Assembly (NCBI GenBank): GCA_020137815.1 | Contig: CM035362.1 | Location: 3,653,976 to 3,717,975, forward strand | Direction of reading: 5' to 3' | Length of the DNA: 64,000 nt | Source: Hormiphora californensis | Lineage: Eukaryota; Ctenophora; Tentaculata; Cydippida; Pleurobrachiidae | In this document: one piece after another, positions 48,644-60,562 of the stretch | Layout: each line of letters begins with the position of its first letter | Numbering within the stretch: the stretch's first letter is position 1 | Made by a program: the position numbers and the translations under genes | The notes under the pieces: generated by a model | What the model was told of the DNA's origin: nothing | Seen by the model: only the letters and a program-made list of their open reading frames with translations | The model's database searches: none

Positions 48644-49185
48644 CTATCTTTTGTATGTCCCTTACCTCTGTTAGGCCGGTTGTCGATTGGGTTGGGTTGA
48701 GGTTTACCATATTAAATGTACCAGAACGCCCTATACCAAGTTAGGGCCTAACATTTACCGCTTACCGATGTGAAAGCCACCCTTTCCATTTAGGATGTTT
48801 GTAAAAATGAAAAAAAACAGGATAAATTAGTAAAACTACAATCCCAGAAGCAGTTGGAGGTGTTTACTATAACTATCCTGATGGAGGAGCTTGAGGATAT
48901 TCACTAAAATGATATCCTTGACTTTACTCATAACTCCAGGTAAGGTCCGCCGGCTACCTCCCCCTGGCCCCTCCCCTACCCCTGGACGTCATCTTTGAAT
49001 CACCCATTTATGTCTAATTGGCTTTCTTTTCTTCATGAGTCCTCCCTGTGTCGAACAGCTGGGAAGCAGAACTGTCCCAACGAGGGCGCCACCCAAATAC
49101 CATTTCTTTTCTTCGCTTCAATTAGGTTTATCTGTCTCTAGTCATGAATGTGCGTTTTGCATGGAGATGGAGAGATGGATAATAA

Positions 49186-49571
49186 GGAACCATAATAAAG
49201 TTCAAGAGCCTCCAAGAGCACCCAAGAGCGCACCCGATCGAAGAGAGACCACACCTGAGAGCGCACCACACCCAAAAGAGACCACATCCAAGAGCGCACC
49301 ACCTCCAGAAGACACCACTTCAAGAGCGCACCACATCAATGAGAGCTCCCCATCCAGAAGATACCACGCGCAGGGGACACCACGCGCAGAAGAGACCAGC
49401 GCGGCGTTGTATTTGCGCGTGCGGTCTCTTCTGCGCGTGGTGTCCCCTGCGCGCGGTATCTTCTGGATGGGGAGCTCTCTTTGGTGTGGTGCGCTCTTGG
49501 AGTGGTGTCTTTTGGAGGTGGTACGCTCTTGGATGGGGTGCGCTCTTGAACTTTATTATGGTTCCTTATGA
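49186..49571. mobile_element. Large fold-back of ~385 bp ('ggaaccataataaagttcaa' arms)
   Basis: The left half (49186-49390) and right half (49395-49571) are inverted copies of each other. The palindrome runs from ataaggaaccataataaagt to actttattatggttccttat. Arms consist of sub-repeats 'agagcgcaccacatc/ccagaagacaccac'. A 178-codon frame across it is an artefact. Confidence 0.85.
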
Positions 49572-49574
49572 TAT

Positions 49575-49666
49575 GAAGAGATGGAGAGATGGAGAGATGG
49601 AGAGATGGAGAGATGGAGAGATGGAGAGATGGAGAGATGGAGAGATGGAGAGATGGAGAGATGGAG
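49575..49666. repeat. 8-bp tandem repeat (gagatgga)n
   Basis: About 11 copies directly right of the large fold-back; a short piece of the same repeat lies left of it (49162-49178). The fold-back may therefore have inserted into this microsatellite. Confidence 0.9.
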
Positions 49667-49878
49667 ATGATGGGTTTGGGAGGGGAGGGGGATGCGGAGG
49701 GGGAGGGGTGTGGTAGTAGTGGATGTTTGTGTGGGGTGTCTGTGTGTGGGTCACCATGAACTGATTTGTAATCTCTAAATTAGGCGATCTAATTTAGGCC
49801 CTACCCAGTACCCCACATCAGCGGAGAAAACCTTACTCTCGTTAATTAAGCTCGCATATTTCAAGAAACTTTTCAATA

Positions 49879-50145
49879 ATGGTCACCACACACCTAAGTT
49901 AAAATTAAAATTAAAATTTTGATTTTAAACCCGCACACACCAGCGGCCATTAAAATTTCTCCCCCCCATTCTAAAAGTAACAATCTTGCTCGTGATTTTG
50001 ACAGCTTGTTAAAATTTTGTCATCCAACGCGACCGTCAAAATCGTGCGTGAGATTGATACTTTTAGAATGGGGAGAGAAATTTTAACGGCCGTTGGTGTG
50101 TGCAGGTTTAAAATCAAAATTTTAATTTAAACTTTGGTGTGTGGT
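49879..50145. mobile_element. Palindromic element with 'ggtcaccacacacc' ends
   Basis: Left end ggtcaccacacacctaagtt and right end actttggtgtgtggtgacc are inverse. Inner arms 'taaaatttctccccccattc taaaagt' and their inverse flank a GC-rich loop. ~267 bp, no ORF. Confidence 0.8.
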
Positions 50146-51231
50146 GACCCTAAGAAACTTTTTTCTAGGAAACTTCAAGTGTAAGCAATCCAAAAACAAA
50201 AAGAATTTCTTCTATATCAAGAAACTAAACAAGTTAGGGGGTTTCTATTTTGTTGTGATGATGACAGTAGATAAATGTAGGATTTCCTAAAACCTGCTCC
50301 CAACCTCCGTACTGATATCTAATCTCTTCATTAGGCCCTACCTCACCACGTCCCAACAACCGATAAAAAAAACTAAATAGATGTTGGATGTCCCTAAACC
50401 TGCTCCCATCCTTTGTACTGACTACTGATATATTCTCTCCTCATACAGGGTCGAGACAATGATATCTATTTGTTTGGAATATGACCAGATAATATATGGG
50501 ATCGCCTCATAACAAGCACAAAGCTGACAAAAAGCCCAGGCCCAGTACACGATATTATTAACCCTGTGCGATAGAAATTGGTAAGTCTCGTTAAAGTCAG
50601 AGTAGACAGAAAAAGAATTGGACAAGCCTGATTGATGTAGTAGAGCAGAACTTTCCGAGTATTTTCACTTTTCCCGCTCTCAAAAGATACATTCCTCGCT
50701 CTATTATATTTGTTACCAGGGGGCTGGAACTCTATCTCGCTATGTTCTGTGGGCACTGGGCGTGTATGCCCGAACAGTGAACTTGCCCCGCCGTGTGTAT
50801 AATAGAGAGCAATTTCACAGCGAGGAATGTATCATTGTATCTTTTGAGAGTGGGAAAAATGGAAAATACTCGGAAAGTTATATGCTCTACTACCTCAATC
50901 AAGCTTCTCCAATTCTGCTTCTGTCCACTCTCACTTCAATGCGTACGTCAGTATTCCCCACTGACCCGCTTCCTTCATTCATAGCTGTGACATGCATAAC
51001 TAGAACTGTGACGTGTGTATGTGTGTGTGTTTATAACTGTGTCAATACATTAATTGTCACTGAAAAGATAGTAATGTTGTTACTGTCCGAGTTATCTAGC
51101 TTATTCGGGTTTATAAATAAAAATATCAATATCCCCTATAACAAATGAAATTTTCATTTGTTATTGGAGATATTTCTTTGAAAAGGGAGCAAGTTTACGG
51201 GTGTAGTTGTACCATAGTTTTGTGTTAGGAC

Positions 51232-51455
51232 TAAAGTCGGATTTTTTGAAACTGTCACCCCCCTAGGGTTTTCAAATTTCTTTAAATGACCATAAGTCCG
51301 GTTCCTGATGAGATAGAGACTTGAAATTTGGAAGTTACGAAGATCTTGCTAAGTTCTTCCGAACCTCCAAATTTCAAGTCTCTATCTTATCAGGAACCGG
51401 AGATATGACAAATTTTGTTATTTCAGGGGGGTGACAGTTTCAAAAAATCCGATTA
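51232..51455. mobile_element. 'taaagtcggatttttt' MITE, 225-bp subtype
   Basis: Almost identical to 47279-47502 over its length, including the central hairpin, suggesting recent activity of this subtype. Confidence 0.85.
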
Positions 51456-52814
51456 TATCCCCTATAACTGTGTTACTGTTATTGTAAACTTAAAGTGTAA
51501 ATTGTTTTTTCCATTTCAGTAACTGAAGGAGCTGCTAGTGCAAATCGATATGTGGAGGACTACAAAGATATATACAGAGGACTACAAGTACAAGTGCAGT
51601 GCAAGGGGAACGCTAATGTCTAATGAAGCCGGCTTATCAATTATTGGCGTAATGACGTGGCTGCTCTGACTTACGATGACATTGGATCTGGTATTAATAA
51701 AGATTTGACTGTACAAAGACCATAAAAAGGCCATGGACTTTATATTCTAAAAGTGTACTCGAAGCTTATAAGAAGAGTCATACGACATACGGGCTGTGAT
51801 TGTGGCCGTGATGAGCTGTCGAGGTGAGAGGATGTAGATTTCATGGGTGTAAAGTAACTGTGAAAGTTTTGTTTTCTCCTTTTGGTCGGGATACGAAATT
51901 AATTTTAGTAGGGTTTTATTGTAGAACAACGTTCTACAACATGATATCAAAACCCGTCTAGTACCCTAGTACTCATTTCATAAAGCTGGTCAGTGGTCCA
52001 GATCCGGTCGGAAGGAGAAAACACAGCTTCCTCATTAATTATGCAGCTAATCAACAATTTTATCTCAATAGCTGAGAAACTGATACTGATAGTTCCCATA
52101 ATTTATGTGAAAAATGCGGATCTGTGTGTTATATTTATAATTATCAATTGCCATGCTATTCATTATCATATTTTTAATTTTGTTACCTTATTTATAAAAC
52201 TAAAAGATGTTTTTAATTTGACTCCCTAAACTGGCGAAAAAAGGAAGATGCTACTGGTTCAATGTTTCAAACATTGTTTGGTAATGTCATGTTATTACTT
52301 GTTGTTCATCAGCACGCTGCCGTCTGCCCTGGTAAATTGAAGCCAGGGCGCGAATTTTTGTCCGTTTGTCTGTATGTGACTTGATGGGAGAAACGGCTGA
52401 CGCGGAGATCAACTCTGTGGGAATTTCGCGCGAGATTTCACCGCGCGCACGTCGTATAGAAGGTCGAGCACGAGGTCGAGCACAAGGTCTGACCACTGCG
52501 CGTCGTTGAACCGCCGTTAAGCCGCAGCGCGAAAAAGAGTGCTAACAATGACCGGACCTTGTGCTCGACCTTGTGCTCGACCTTCATGTGCTCGACTTGG
52601 CATGCGCTGCAGACCCCAAGTGCGCGCGTTTTCCACGGCTTTAAGGGCCTGTAGCATAGGCCAAGTGCTCGACCTGAACATTTCCGAGTATGCTCATTGA
52701 GGATTTCCAAAGTTCCAAAAACTTAGACCAAACTTTTAACTTCGTTGTCTCCGAACTGATCAAGCTCTCATGCCTGGATACTAGCCCAATAGAGAGTTTC
52801 ATGATCAACTCGAG

Positions 52815-55800
52815 ATGATCAGTTTCTTTCTCTTTTTTATTCCACCTCTCTTAGGGGTTAATATTCCTGGTAAGTGGCCCCAAATCGACATTAATTCCAC
52901 GCTTAACAGAGCTGAAACTCTGATATTTCCAGGAAAACAGCTCATATTGAGCGGAAAGTCGATTTTACAACTTGAAAATGGAAGTTTATCTCTTGTAGAG
53001 CAGTACACTCAACCTATTAGTCACCTACAGTACGATCCAACGACAAAAACCATTCTGTTCTTAGCCGGAAGGTAAGAAAACATGCTCGTGAATTTCACTG
53101 TTCCTTTCTGATCCTCCTAAGTGTTTCTCATTCTAGGTCCTTGAGAGGTCTATCACTCGAGACTGGAGCAGTGAAAGTGTGGAATACGTTCAAATCACAG
53201 GTGGACAAGTTCACATATGACAGTACCACTGGTAAGAAAATAAGGACCCGGGAGTGGCTGTTGTTAGTTTTCTTTGGAAAAGAGGTTTAAAATTATTGTT
53301 AGTTTTCTGCAGTTTCATTTTCCTCACTAGAAACTGTGGTGATCATACCGATCGCAAATCTAGACACAACTTCATTCCCTGTCCCCGTGCTAGAATACTC
53401 AACAAATACCACTGAATCAAAACTCTCATCACCGATCCCCTTGTCCATCAACCATATAAGAAACCCTCCAATAGCATGTGGAAATGTGTGTAATGATTTG
53501 ATATATGTATGTACTATGTAGTAGCCCCCGTCGATTATAAAAGTTCCCAAGAACAGTGATAATCACCTTTTTGGAACGATTTTGAGACATTTTACTCAGC
53601 AATTTTAGGTCGTAGTGCTCAGGCTTTTCGGTGATCAAACCATTCATAGTAGTCATCACCAATTGCCTGTCAATGACCAATAGTTCAACAAATTGTATTA
53701 TTATTGTAACCCACATTGAATATCCGATTTTGCCCACATAGGCCATAGCTACCACTCGGATCGTCTGGACGCGGCTCTGTATATACCATCATCAAATTCA
53801 ATAAAAACACAACTTTTAGACAATTTGAAGGGACAATTTGCTCAATTATTAATTTATAATTAATAATAATAATTAATTTAATTTATCGATGACACTGGAC
53901 AAGTCGGTAGACATCATTAGCGGATTTGCCTCCCTCTCCTCCCCTGCAGTTGCGGGCACGTCCGTACTTCTTGAAGGTCCTGTGAGCGTTGGGTCCACTG
54001 GCACACCATCCTCCATCCTGGACAGCGAACACACGGAATCCTAAAATTAGTAGAGGGGTTGTAACACACGGAGGTAATGAGTAAACACAAACACACGGAA
54101 TCATAAAAGAGTTTATTATTGTTAACATGGACAGCAAACACACGGAATCCTAAAATTAGTAGAGGGGTTGTAACACACGGAATCCTAAAAGTTTATTATT
54201 GTTAACATTAAAACTACCAGGAGAAAACATGTTGGAAATCGGTTGGTTACATGTAGCACTTACAGAATGCTATTGAAATATAAGGCAGACTGGATAACAA
54301 CTATGGGATACAGATACAGTTTTCTAAGCGAGTGGGCAAATTTTAAACCACAGTAGATCAGATACTGTTAATTTTGATGTTGATAATAATGTTACTTAAT
54401 ATTATTATCAACACTATCAGTATCTGTATAATAGTATCAGTCATATGACATATTACATACTTCTAGCAGTAGCGACATCAGCACATTTCCTCACTGGGTC
54501 CTTCCTTGTCCCGTAGTTGCCCTTTAGGGCGGGGTGACTTCCCTCCATCGGCGGGATAGCACGTCCACCTCCTCCACCCAAATCCTTGAAGCATCCAATA
54601 TGACGGACTTTGCATTTCCTGGCATCAACGACAGGGGCAAATAGCCCGAACAGGGCAATAAGTAGAAGACAAGTGAACCTCATGATGATAGTAGTTATGA
54701 GTACTGATTTTGAGGGGATAAGCACACATATTTATACTACAGCTGGCCAGTGTAAAAAGTCTTCTTGACAGTGATTTGCTTAATTTTTCCCAATTTTTCT
54801 CTTCTCTCCAAGACTCAGTTGGATTTTTGCTTTGCAACAGGTAATCTCAGGGGTGTGTGTGTGTGGTCAAAAAAGGGAAACTGTCACGGTAGCTGAGAGG
54901 CCTTCAGCCGCACTATGTGGTCATGTGCCCCCCCCCCCCCATATCTCGCGAGATCTCCCAATTTTGACACAAAACACACACACAGAGGCCCAGATTTGAC
55001 CCAGATCCGTTCTCGTTGCACGTTTTTACGTGTAAAAGCAGCGCTGACTGTGAAGTAAAGGGTTACATAGAGTAAAATGGTCACATATCCAAATACCTAC
55101 TACATAGTAGGAGCTGGCGCCATGAAGTTTTAGTTGATGAAGTTCATGAAAAAAAACTTGCAATGTCGCATGCAATTTCCGTTATAAATGGTTGAACATC
55201 ATATTTTAAGAAACCAGTGATGAAAGAACAGAGCTGTTATTGTGTGCTGACATGTATGGCATGTGTGGCATATATGCTTAAAAAGTACTTGTCAGCGCTG
55301 CTTTTACACGTAAAAACGCACAGCAAGGACGGATCTGGGTCAAATCTGGGCCTCTGTTGCGTGTTTTGTGTCAAAATTGGGTGATCTCGCGATCGTATCA
55401 GACATATTATAATCACATAGAGCATTTAAATTGCCAAAATCCCCCCTCCCCTTGCGTAGACGTAACTGACATGCTACACTCCCTACGGTAAATCCCCTCA
55501 CAGTACGTTTCACCACTTGCAGCCACTCACATAAAGTCGGACCCCGATTTATCGGGATGCTCCGATTTACCCGGCGAAACCATTTCCCCCGAGCAACTCG
55601 GTAAATCGGGGTCTGAATCAGACCCCAATTTACCCCTCACAGCTAAGGGTTATTGTACGTGTCACCAGTTGCAGCAACCCGGTAAATCGGGGTCTGACTG
55701 GACATGTTCTGCTTACTCAAGTAACCCTGATACTCTCTCTATCTCCCTCTATCTCTTGACTCTTTGCATCTCAACCACTGCATCAAGGAAATGATGCCTC

Positions 55801-58329
55801 AGTATATTACATTTTGAAAATATCTGCAGCTTTTTCCTATTTATTATACAGAGAGCAGCAGCTATCACATTTCAAGTGATCGGTTTTAGCAGGTGATCGG
55901 TTTTAGTAGGTGTGCTAAAAAGATCATACAGGGTTTAGAAATCTCGGATTTAAAATGGTAACTCGAGCGTGGTCAAACTCGTGTAACGTTGCACGTCAGT
56001 GCATAGTACCTACTGTTCTTTCATCACACCAATTTGTCTGGTTTCTTGAAATATGATGTTTAACCATTTATAACGGAAATTTCATGCGACATTGCTTTTG
56101 TTCGGGAAGTTCCTCCATGAACTTTTAACTTCAACAACTAAAACGTCACGGCGCCCTCCTCCAGATAAATACTCTTTTAAGGCTATCTCAAGGTTTTCTC
56201 AATCTCATTAGTGATCAGATCTAGATCACATGAACCCCTGAAGTTGAAGGCAGGGAAAGACAGCACTTTGGATACATAGTACAATTATTTCTCAGAATAG
56301 TGGTATAGCATAGCTCCGAGCATGTCTCTCTGAAGGTCCAGCTGGTTCAATTCCCGGTCAAACCCAGTATTTTTGGATTTTCTTCCCTATTTAATGCTCA
56401 GATCTCATTATTCAGAACAATCAATTAATCTCTCCTTAATCTCTCTTTTGTCAGGTCGGGTGTATTACGGGATGGTAGGACGACTGTTTGTCAGCAGAAG
56501 GGGCAAATGGAATAGGGAGGTGTGCAACTTTGGTGAAAACAGCCGTGTTTACGATATTGGAATTACACGCTCTGACAGGTTCGTGCAGTTGTTTTCTTTT
56601 TGTTGAGTTGCCTAGCTAGACTGTGTTTCGTGGGCCCCGCGTAAAGAAGGGTTAGAACATAACAATTGTTGAGTAGAACTAATTGCTAAGTTAAAATGCT
56701 GTGTTTGTTAAGATGTTGGGCAATGAATTTATTTCCGGATGTGTATTTTGTAACTAAACCCTGTATGTATGTTTCAGCAATAACCTGTTTGTAACCGTTG
56801 GTAGCGGATTTATAACCAAAATCTACTCGGTTGATATCTTTACCGCCAATTACACTGAAGTTACCAGTTATGAGTCAACTACTAACACCTTTGCAACTGT
56901 TGAAACGTGAGTCTGTCTTTTGTTGGATAGATTTATCTAGAACAGAAATGCAGGAGAGTGGTATTTTTATTAGGGTATAAACGATGTTCTATCTTAAGGT
57001 GTGAGCTTGATAATATACAGAATATGTGTATTCTACATACATAATATGTAAAATACACATGAGCATGATCCATGTTATACACATGTCACATCCGCATTGT
57101 TATCATGTTTACAGGCAGATCGCTGACTCCCCAGAATATAACACCCCCTCTGCCCTCATTGATTGCCTAGCTCGACCCTCTTACAAATGTAAAGGAGGGT
57201 TAGAACATAACAACTCATTGTCATGTTATCATGTTTCCAGGCAGATCGGTGACTCACCCAAGTGGTACTTAGTGGATAAATACAGTGGTGTGTTGTACTC
57301 TGATTTCTTCAACCAAACCATAGCCGCCACTTTTACCTACATAACAACCTTGATCAGGTCTGTATTTATGTAGAAAATTTTACCATCAGATCTCTTTAGT
57401 CTTTGTAGGAGTAAGAAATTTTGGGGACGGTCACACGATTAGTAGATATACTTATTGTATTTCCTTTTCCCAGTGATGATGTTGGAGGTGTATCTCTACT
57501 AGCGGTGGACACCAGTGGAAAAGTGATACAATTGGAAAACACATCAGATGGGATGATGGTAGTTGGGGAGGTAGAAACAGGGGGCGTTGATGTAAGGTTA
57601 GTCCTCGAAGCTCTTGGCTCTTGTTTTTCAATATCGTTGTGGATTACCAGAAAGATGTTTGGTAAAACTCTCTCCTCCCCCAAAAGGATGATCATCCCGA
57701 TGAAGGAGCCCAAGAATGACGATAATGATGTCCCTCCCGACTTTCCTCCCCTTTGTGAAACCGCCTGCAGTGACTGTTCCCTCTGTGATGTCCAGGATGA
57801 GCTGGGAAACATTGACGCGTTCATGGAGTGTCAAAATGAACTTGGTAAGTGTTGGAGAATGGAGCGAGTTGGGTGAAGTTGGGGTGGAAAATAGAGAGTT
57901 GAGATCTAAAACTCAGACTGTCTTCAAAGTTCAAGACTGTCGAGCTAGGTAACGCAAGGCAACCGTAGTGCCAAACCGCAGATGTATTCCTCAACTATCC
58001 ACTGCGTAGGGGCTATCGTTCAGTCATTCAGTATAACGCAAATACAACAACTTAGTTTCAACTTTGAAAAGTAATATATATGAAAAGATCAGAGAACAAA
58101 AACTATATCAGAGCGAATAAAAGTTCAGCCAAAAATCTCTGGACCACCTAAAACACAGAACTCGAAAAGGAACACTGAATAAAAACTACACACTCCGATA
58201 CTCGTGGTTCAAACCCAGAAAGATATGTGCTAGAAAAAATCTTGTCAAAGGGAGAAAAATTAAAATCATATCGCTCAAGTAAAGTTTGATTTAATCAAAG
58301 TCTTGTTTTCTGCAGAGGATAGCAATTAA
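52815..58329 (+). CDS. Secreted protein of unknown function, possible beta-propeller, eight exons
   Basis: Exons: 52815-53071, 53137-53231, 53331-53489, 56455-56578, 56778-56906, 57241-57357, 57474-57844, 58316-58329. The lengths sum to 1,266 nt, 421 residues plus stop, and all phases chain, which supports one gene across the 2.97-kb third intron. MISFFLFFIPPLLGV is a signal peptide. Repeated strand patterns such as LRGLSLETGAVKVWN, YYGMVGRLFVSRRGK, WYLVDKYSGVLYSD and VSLLAVDTSGKVIQLE look like propeller blades of PQQ/WD-like type. A Cys cluster CETACSDCSLCD lies near the C terminus. I recognise no family. A 123-nt in-frame optional intron (57592-57714) cannot be excluded. A minus-strand gene lies inside intron 3. 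Confidence 0.7.
53883..54683 (-). CDS. Small secreted Cys-rich lectin-like (WSC-like) protein, nested gene
   Basis: Two exons, 54461-54683 and 53883-54040, give 126 residues plus stop. A signal peptide MRFTCLLLIALFGLFAPVVD is followed by a mature domain with CKVRHIGCFKD, RAIPPMEG, RKDPVRKCADVA, FRVFAVQDGGWCASG, KKYGRARNC and ANDVYRL. This GCFKD...C...GGWC...C...NDVY arrangement recurs in small secreted invertebrate proteins distantly like WSC carbohydrate-binding domains. Sugar binding is inferred only from that resemblance. The mature part is rich in Arg and Lys. The gene lies entirely within the third intron of the plus-strand gene. The exon 2 acceptor is duplicated several times just upstream. 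Confidence 0.8.
54040..54205. repeat. Duplicated acceptor segment of the lectin-like gene
   Basis: 'ggacagcaaacacacggaat' then 'cctaaaattag' (54130-54160) repeats the exon 2 border at 54021-54050, and 'acacacggaatc' occurs three more times up to about 54186. On the gene strand these are extra copies of 'taattttag|GATTCCGTGTGT'. Confidence 0.85.
54930..56160. mobile_element. Nested fold-back elements inside intron 3 of the secreted-protein gene
   Basis: Two inverted pairs are visible. One is 54945-55045 against 55290-55400 (gacccagatccgttctcgtt; acgtgtaaaagcagcgctga). The other is 55112-55240 against 56010-56155 (ggcgccatgaagttttagtt; aaatggttgaacatcatatt). Between lies a pogo-like MITE and the 'gatctttttagca...gggtttagaaatctcgg' module also seen at 24260-24330. 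No ORF. Confidence 0.65.
55532..55700. mobile_element. pogo/Tigger-like MITE, diverged (copy P5)
   Basis: agtcggaccccgatttatcg at the left and cggtaaatcggggtctgact at the right, with an internal extra copy of the arm. Confidence 0.65.
57103..57140 (+). pseudogene. Duplicated acceptor and start of exon 6 (secreted-protein gene)
   Basis: 'ttatcatgtttacag|GCAGATCGCTGACTCCCCAG' copies the true acceptor and exon start at 57226-57260 ('ttatcatgtttccag|GCAGATCGGTGACTCACCC'). Splicing to this copy would read into unrelated sequence and change the protein. Confidence 0.8.
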
Positions 58330-58759
58330 CACCATCGCTTCCAGTAATTGTTTCTGTTGTCCACTGTCCTATATTTTTTCCCGTTTCTTCTCCACATCCA
58401 TAGTTTTGCAAGGAGTTTCTGTTTGTTTCTGTATCTCTGTTCTATATTTTGACCGGATGAATTTTAATGACCTGAAATAAGGTTGATAAGAGAGAATGAA
58501 ATGGAGGCAGAGAAAGTGAGAGAAAATGAGAGAAAAGAAAATGAAGGATACAAAGTTTTGTATTGCATCTGAGAGCAATGATCCAACTGTTAGCTGGATG
58601 TTGTTAATCGGTACGCCTCGAACACCCACCCCTCCTCTAACCACCACCGTGGACTGTGGCAGAGGCGAGGAAAAAAGAGAGCCAGGAGGAAAAGTAATAG
58701 CAAGGAGGAGAGATACTGCTAGAGAGAAGAACCAGGAGCTACGAGAAAAGAAAGAAATA

Positions 58760-58931
58760 CAGTCGGACCCCGATTTAACGGCACCCTTGGGGGAAAGGGT
58801 TTTGTCCGTTAAATCGGAGTGTCCGCTAAATCGGGGTCAAATACTGTTAATTTTCTATATCGGGGGAAGATTATGCTGCCGTTAAATCGGGGTGCCGCTA
58901 AATCGGGGGCCGTTAAATCGGGGTCCGACTG
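58760..58931. mobile_element. pogo/Tigger-like MITE, 172 bp (copy P6)
   Basis: Same length as P1 (10607-10778), with TA flanks and cagtcggaccccgatttaac / cgttaaatcggggtccgact ends. The arms have changed together (ttaccgg to ttaacgg), keeping the hairpin. Confidence 0.85.
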
Positions 58932-59025
58932 TACCAGGACGGGAAAATAAAAATAGAGAATTCTATAAAGGAAAGAAAATATAAAGCTATGAAATTTTCT
59001 GTTTCTATATGATATAACTTACCAA

Positions 59026-59830
59026 TGTCCAATAACTTCCACTTTGCACAGAGTTAGATACTGTCCATTCTGTGCGCCTCTCCCAAACGTATTACAATCA
59101 ACAACGTAGACGCCCTGTCCTCTGACCTACACTGCCTTTCCACTGATGTGCAAGACCTGGAAAAGATTTAGATTCGTTATTTCTGAGTGATATAGTCCCA
59201 TATTATATGGAATTTTAAATTATACATGGAAGATCTAACGACGACAAATAGAAACTTAGTTACCTGAGACTCGATTGATTATATCTTGACAACAGTCCTG
59301 TTGTAGATAGTTAGGAGTTGGTTAGGATATGGTTAGGATATGGTCAGAAGATCCATCGATGGATGACCATCTGCCAGTGGTTCCCGCCCGTATTTCCAGA
59401 GTGTGTGCAATGTGCATGTAGATTGTAGACTGGCCCCAAAGTCTGTTGCTCCTTCCATTATTGGCTCTATAGGAGTAGTAGTTTGATATCATTGTATTAG
59501 ATATCATCCTTGATGTGATGAGTAAATAAACAGGGGAACGTTTCGGCGTTAAAAGTTGTTATAGTATTAGTACTATGTACTACTAACCGACATCATATGC
59601 CCCGTTGAAAATTGTAATCGTCGGAGTAGTTTAAAAAAATAAAAATTTAAGTTGCTTACCAGTGCATTGTCCAGCTTATTCTGATATCAGTCGGTGAATG
59701 ACAACTTTGACTTTCGAATCCCTTTCGAATCATACGTTTCATACCTTCCACCAGTTTTCAGAAACACCGGATCGAGGAATCGGTTCAGCCGCAGAATCTG
59801 TGCATTTTTAGTTCAACTCAATTAACTAAT
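59026..59830 (-). CDS. Possible fucolectin-like (F5/8-type) exons
   Basis: Minus-strand pieces resemble fucolectin/tachylectin-4 domains: 'SENWWK' before a donor near 59740, 'CTHSGNTGGNHWQMVIH' near 59390, and 'GQYLTLCKVEVIG' before a donor near 59026. The last is close to the C-terminal LTLCEVEV of the family. Exon borders are not all convincing and I could not chain phases. They may be the 3' part of the sushi-domain gene upstream, a separate gene, or a decaying copy. Confidence 0.35.
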
Positions 59831-60562
59831 TACTCAACGAGTATATCTTCTAATTGATTGTAATCCTCTATTAACCCACCCATTATTATGTTTAATCTAG
59901 GTGTATAATGCCCTCTACCTTCTAAATCAACTGTGTCGTCACATAGCAATCGTAGGAAGCCCACAGCTCATACCAGTGATTAGGGCGACTTTCGGGATGA
60001 GATTTAGGGACCAAAACAAAAAACCGTCAGCGACTGGGACGACTGGGACGACTCGTTTGATCAACCTAAAGCAACACAGAAACAGAGAATGACAGCACCA
60101 AAAGCAATGCTGCCAAAACAGAAGATTCCAGCACTACAGCTGCAGTAAATTCCAGCACGTACCTGCTGCATTAATTTCCGGTACCTGCTGCAGCAGTAAA
60201 TCAGTAGCCGCCAGCTTAACATGACTCAAATCACTTAAGGAGTGGAACATACCTCTGTGCCAAAACTGTGAAACAGTACTGTCCGGCATCGTGATGACCC
60301 TCTCTCTCACAGATTTAGTACAGTTACAAACAACCACTTATGTTACACATATTATTTGAGTACAATTTAGTTTGTCACAACAAGTTCATCTGTCACAAAC
60401 AGATGCCAAACAAAAGTACCCTGATACTTTTATTTGACATTTTGTGGTCGTCAGTAATTATAGTGGTCGTCAGTAAGTCTAGAGTCTGTATATACATGGA
60501 CAGTGGGTGCCTTTTATAGGGCGGGTTACATAGCATACCCCTTCAACACGTTTAAAACTTAC

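Noticed and set aside
49035-49571. 178-codon plus-strand frame
   Set aside because: It spans the 385-bp fold-back; the inverted half has the same composition and no recognisable protein.
57396-57824. 142-codon minus-strand frame
   Set aside because: Shadow of plus-strand exon 57474-57844, whose borders and phase fit the flanking exons.
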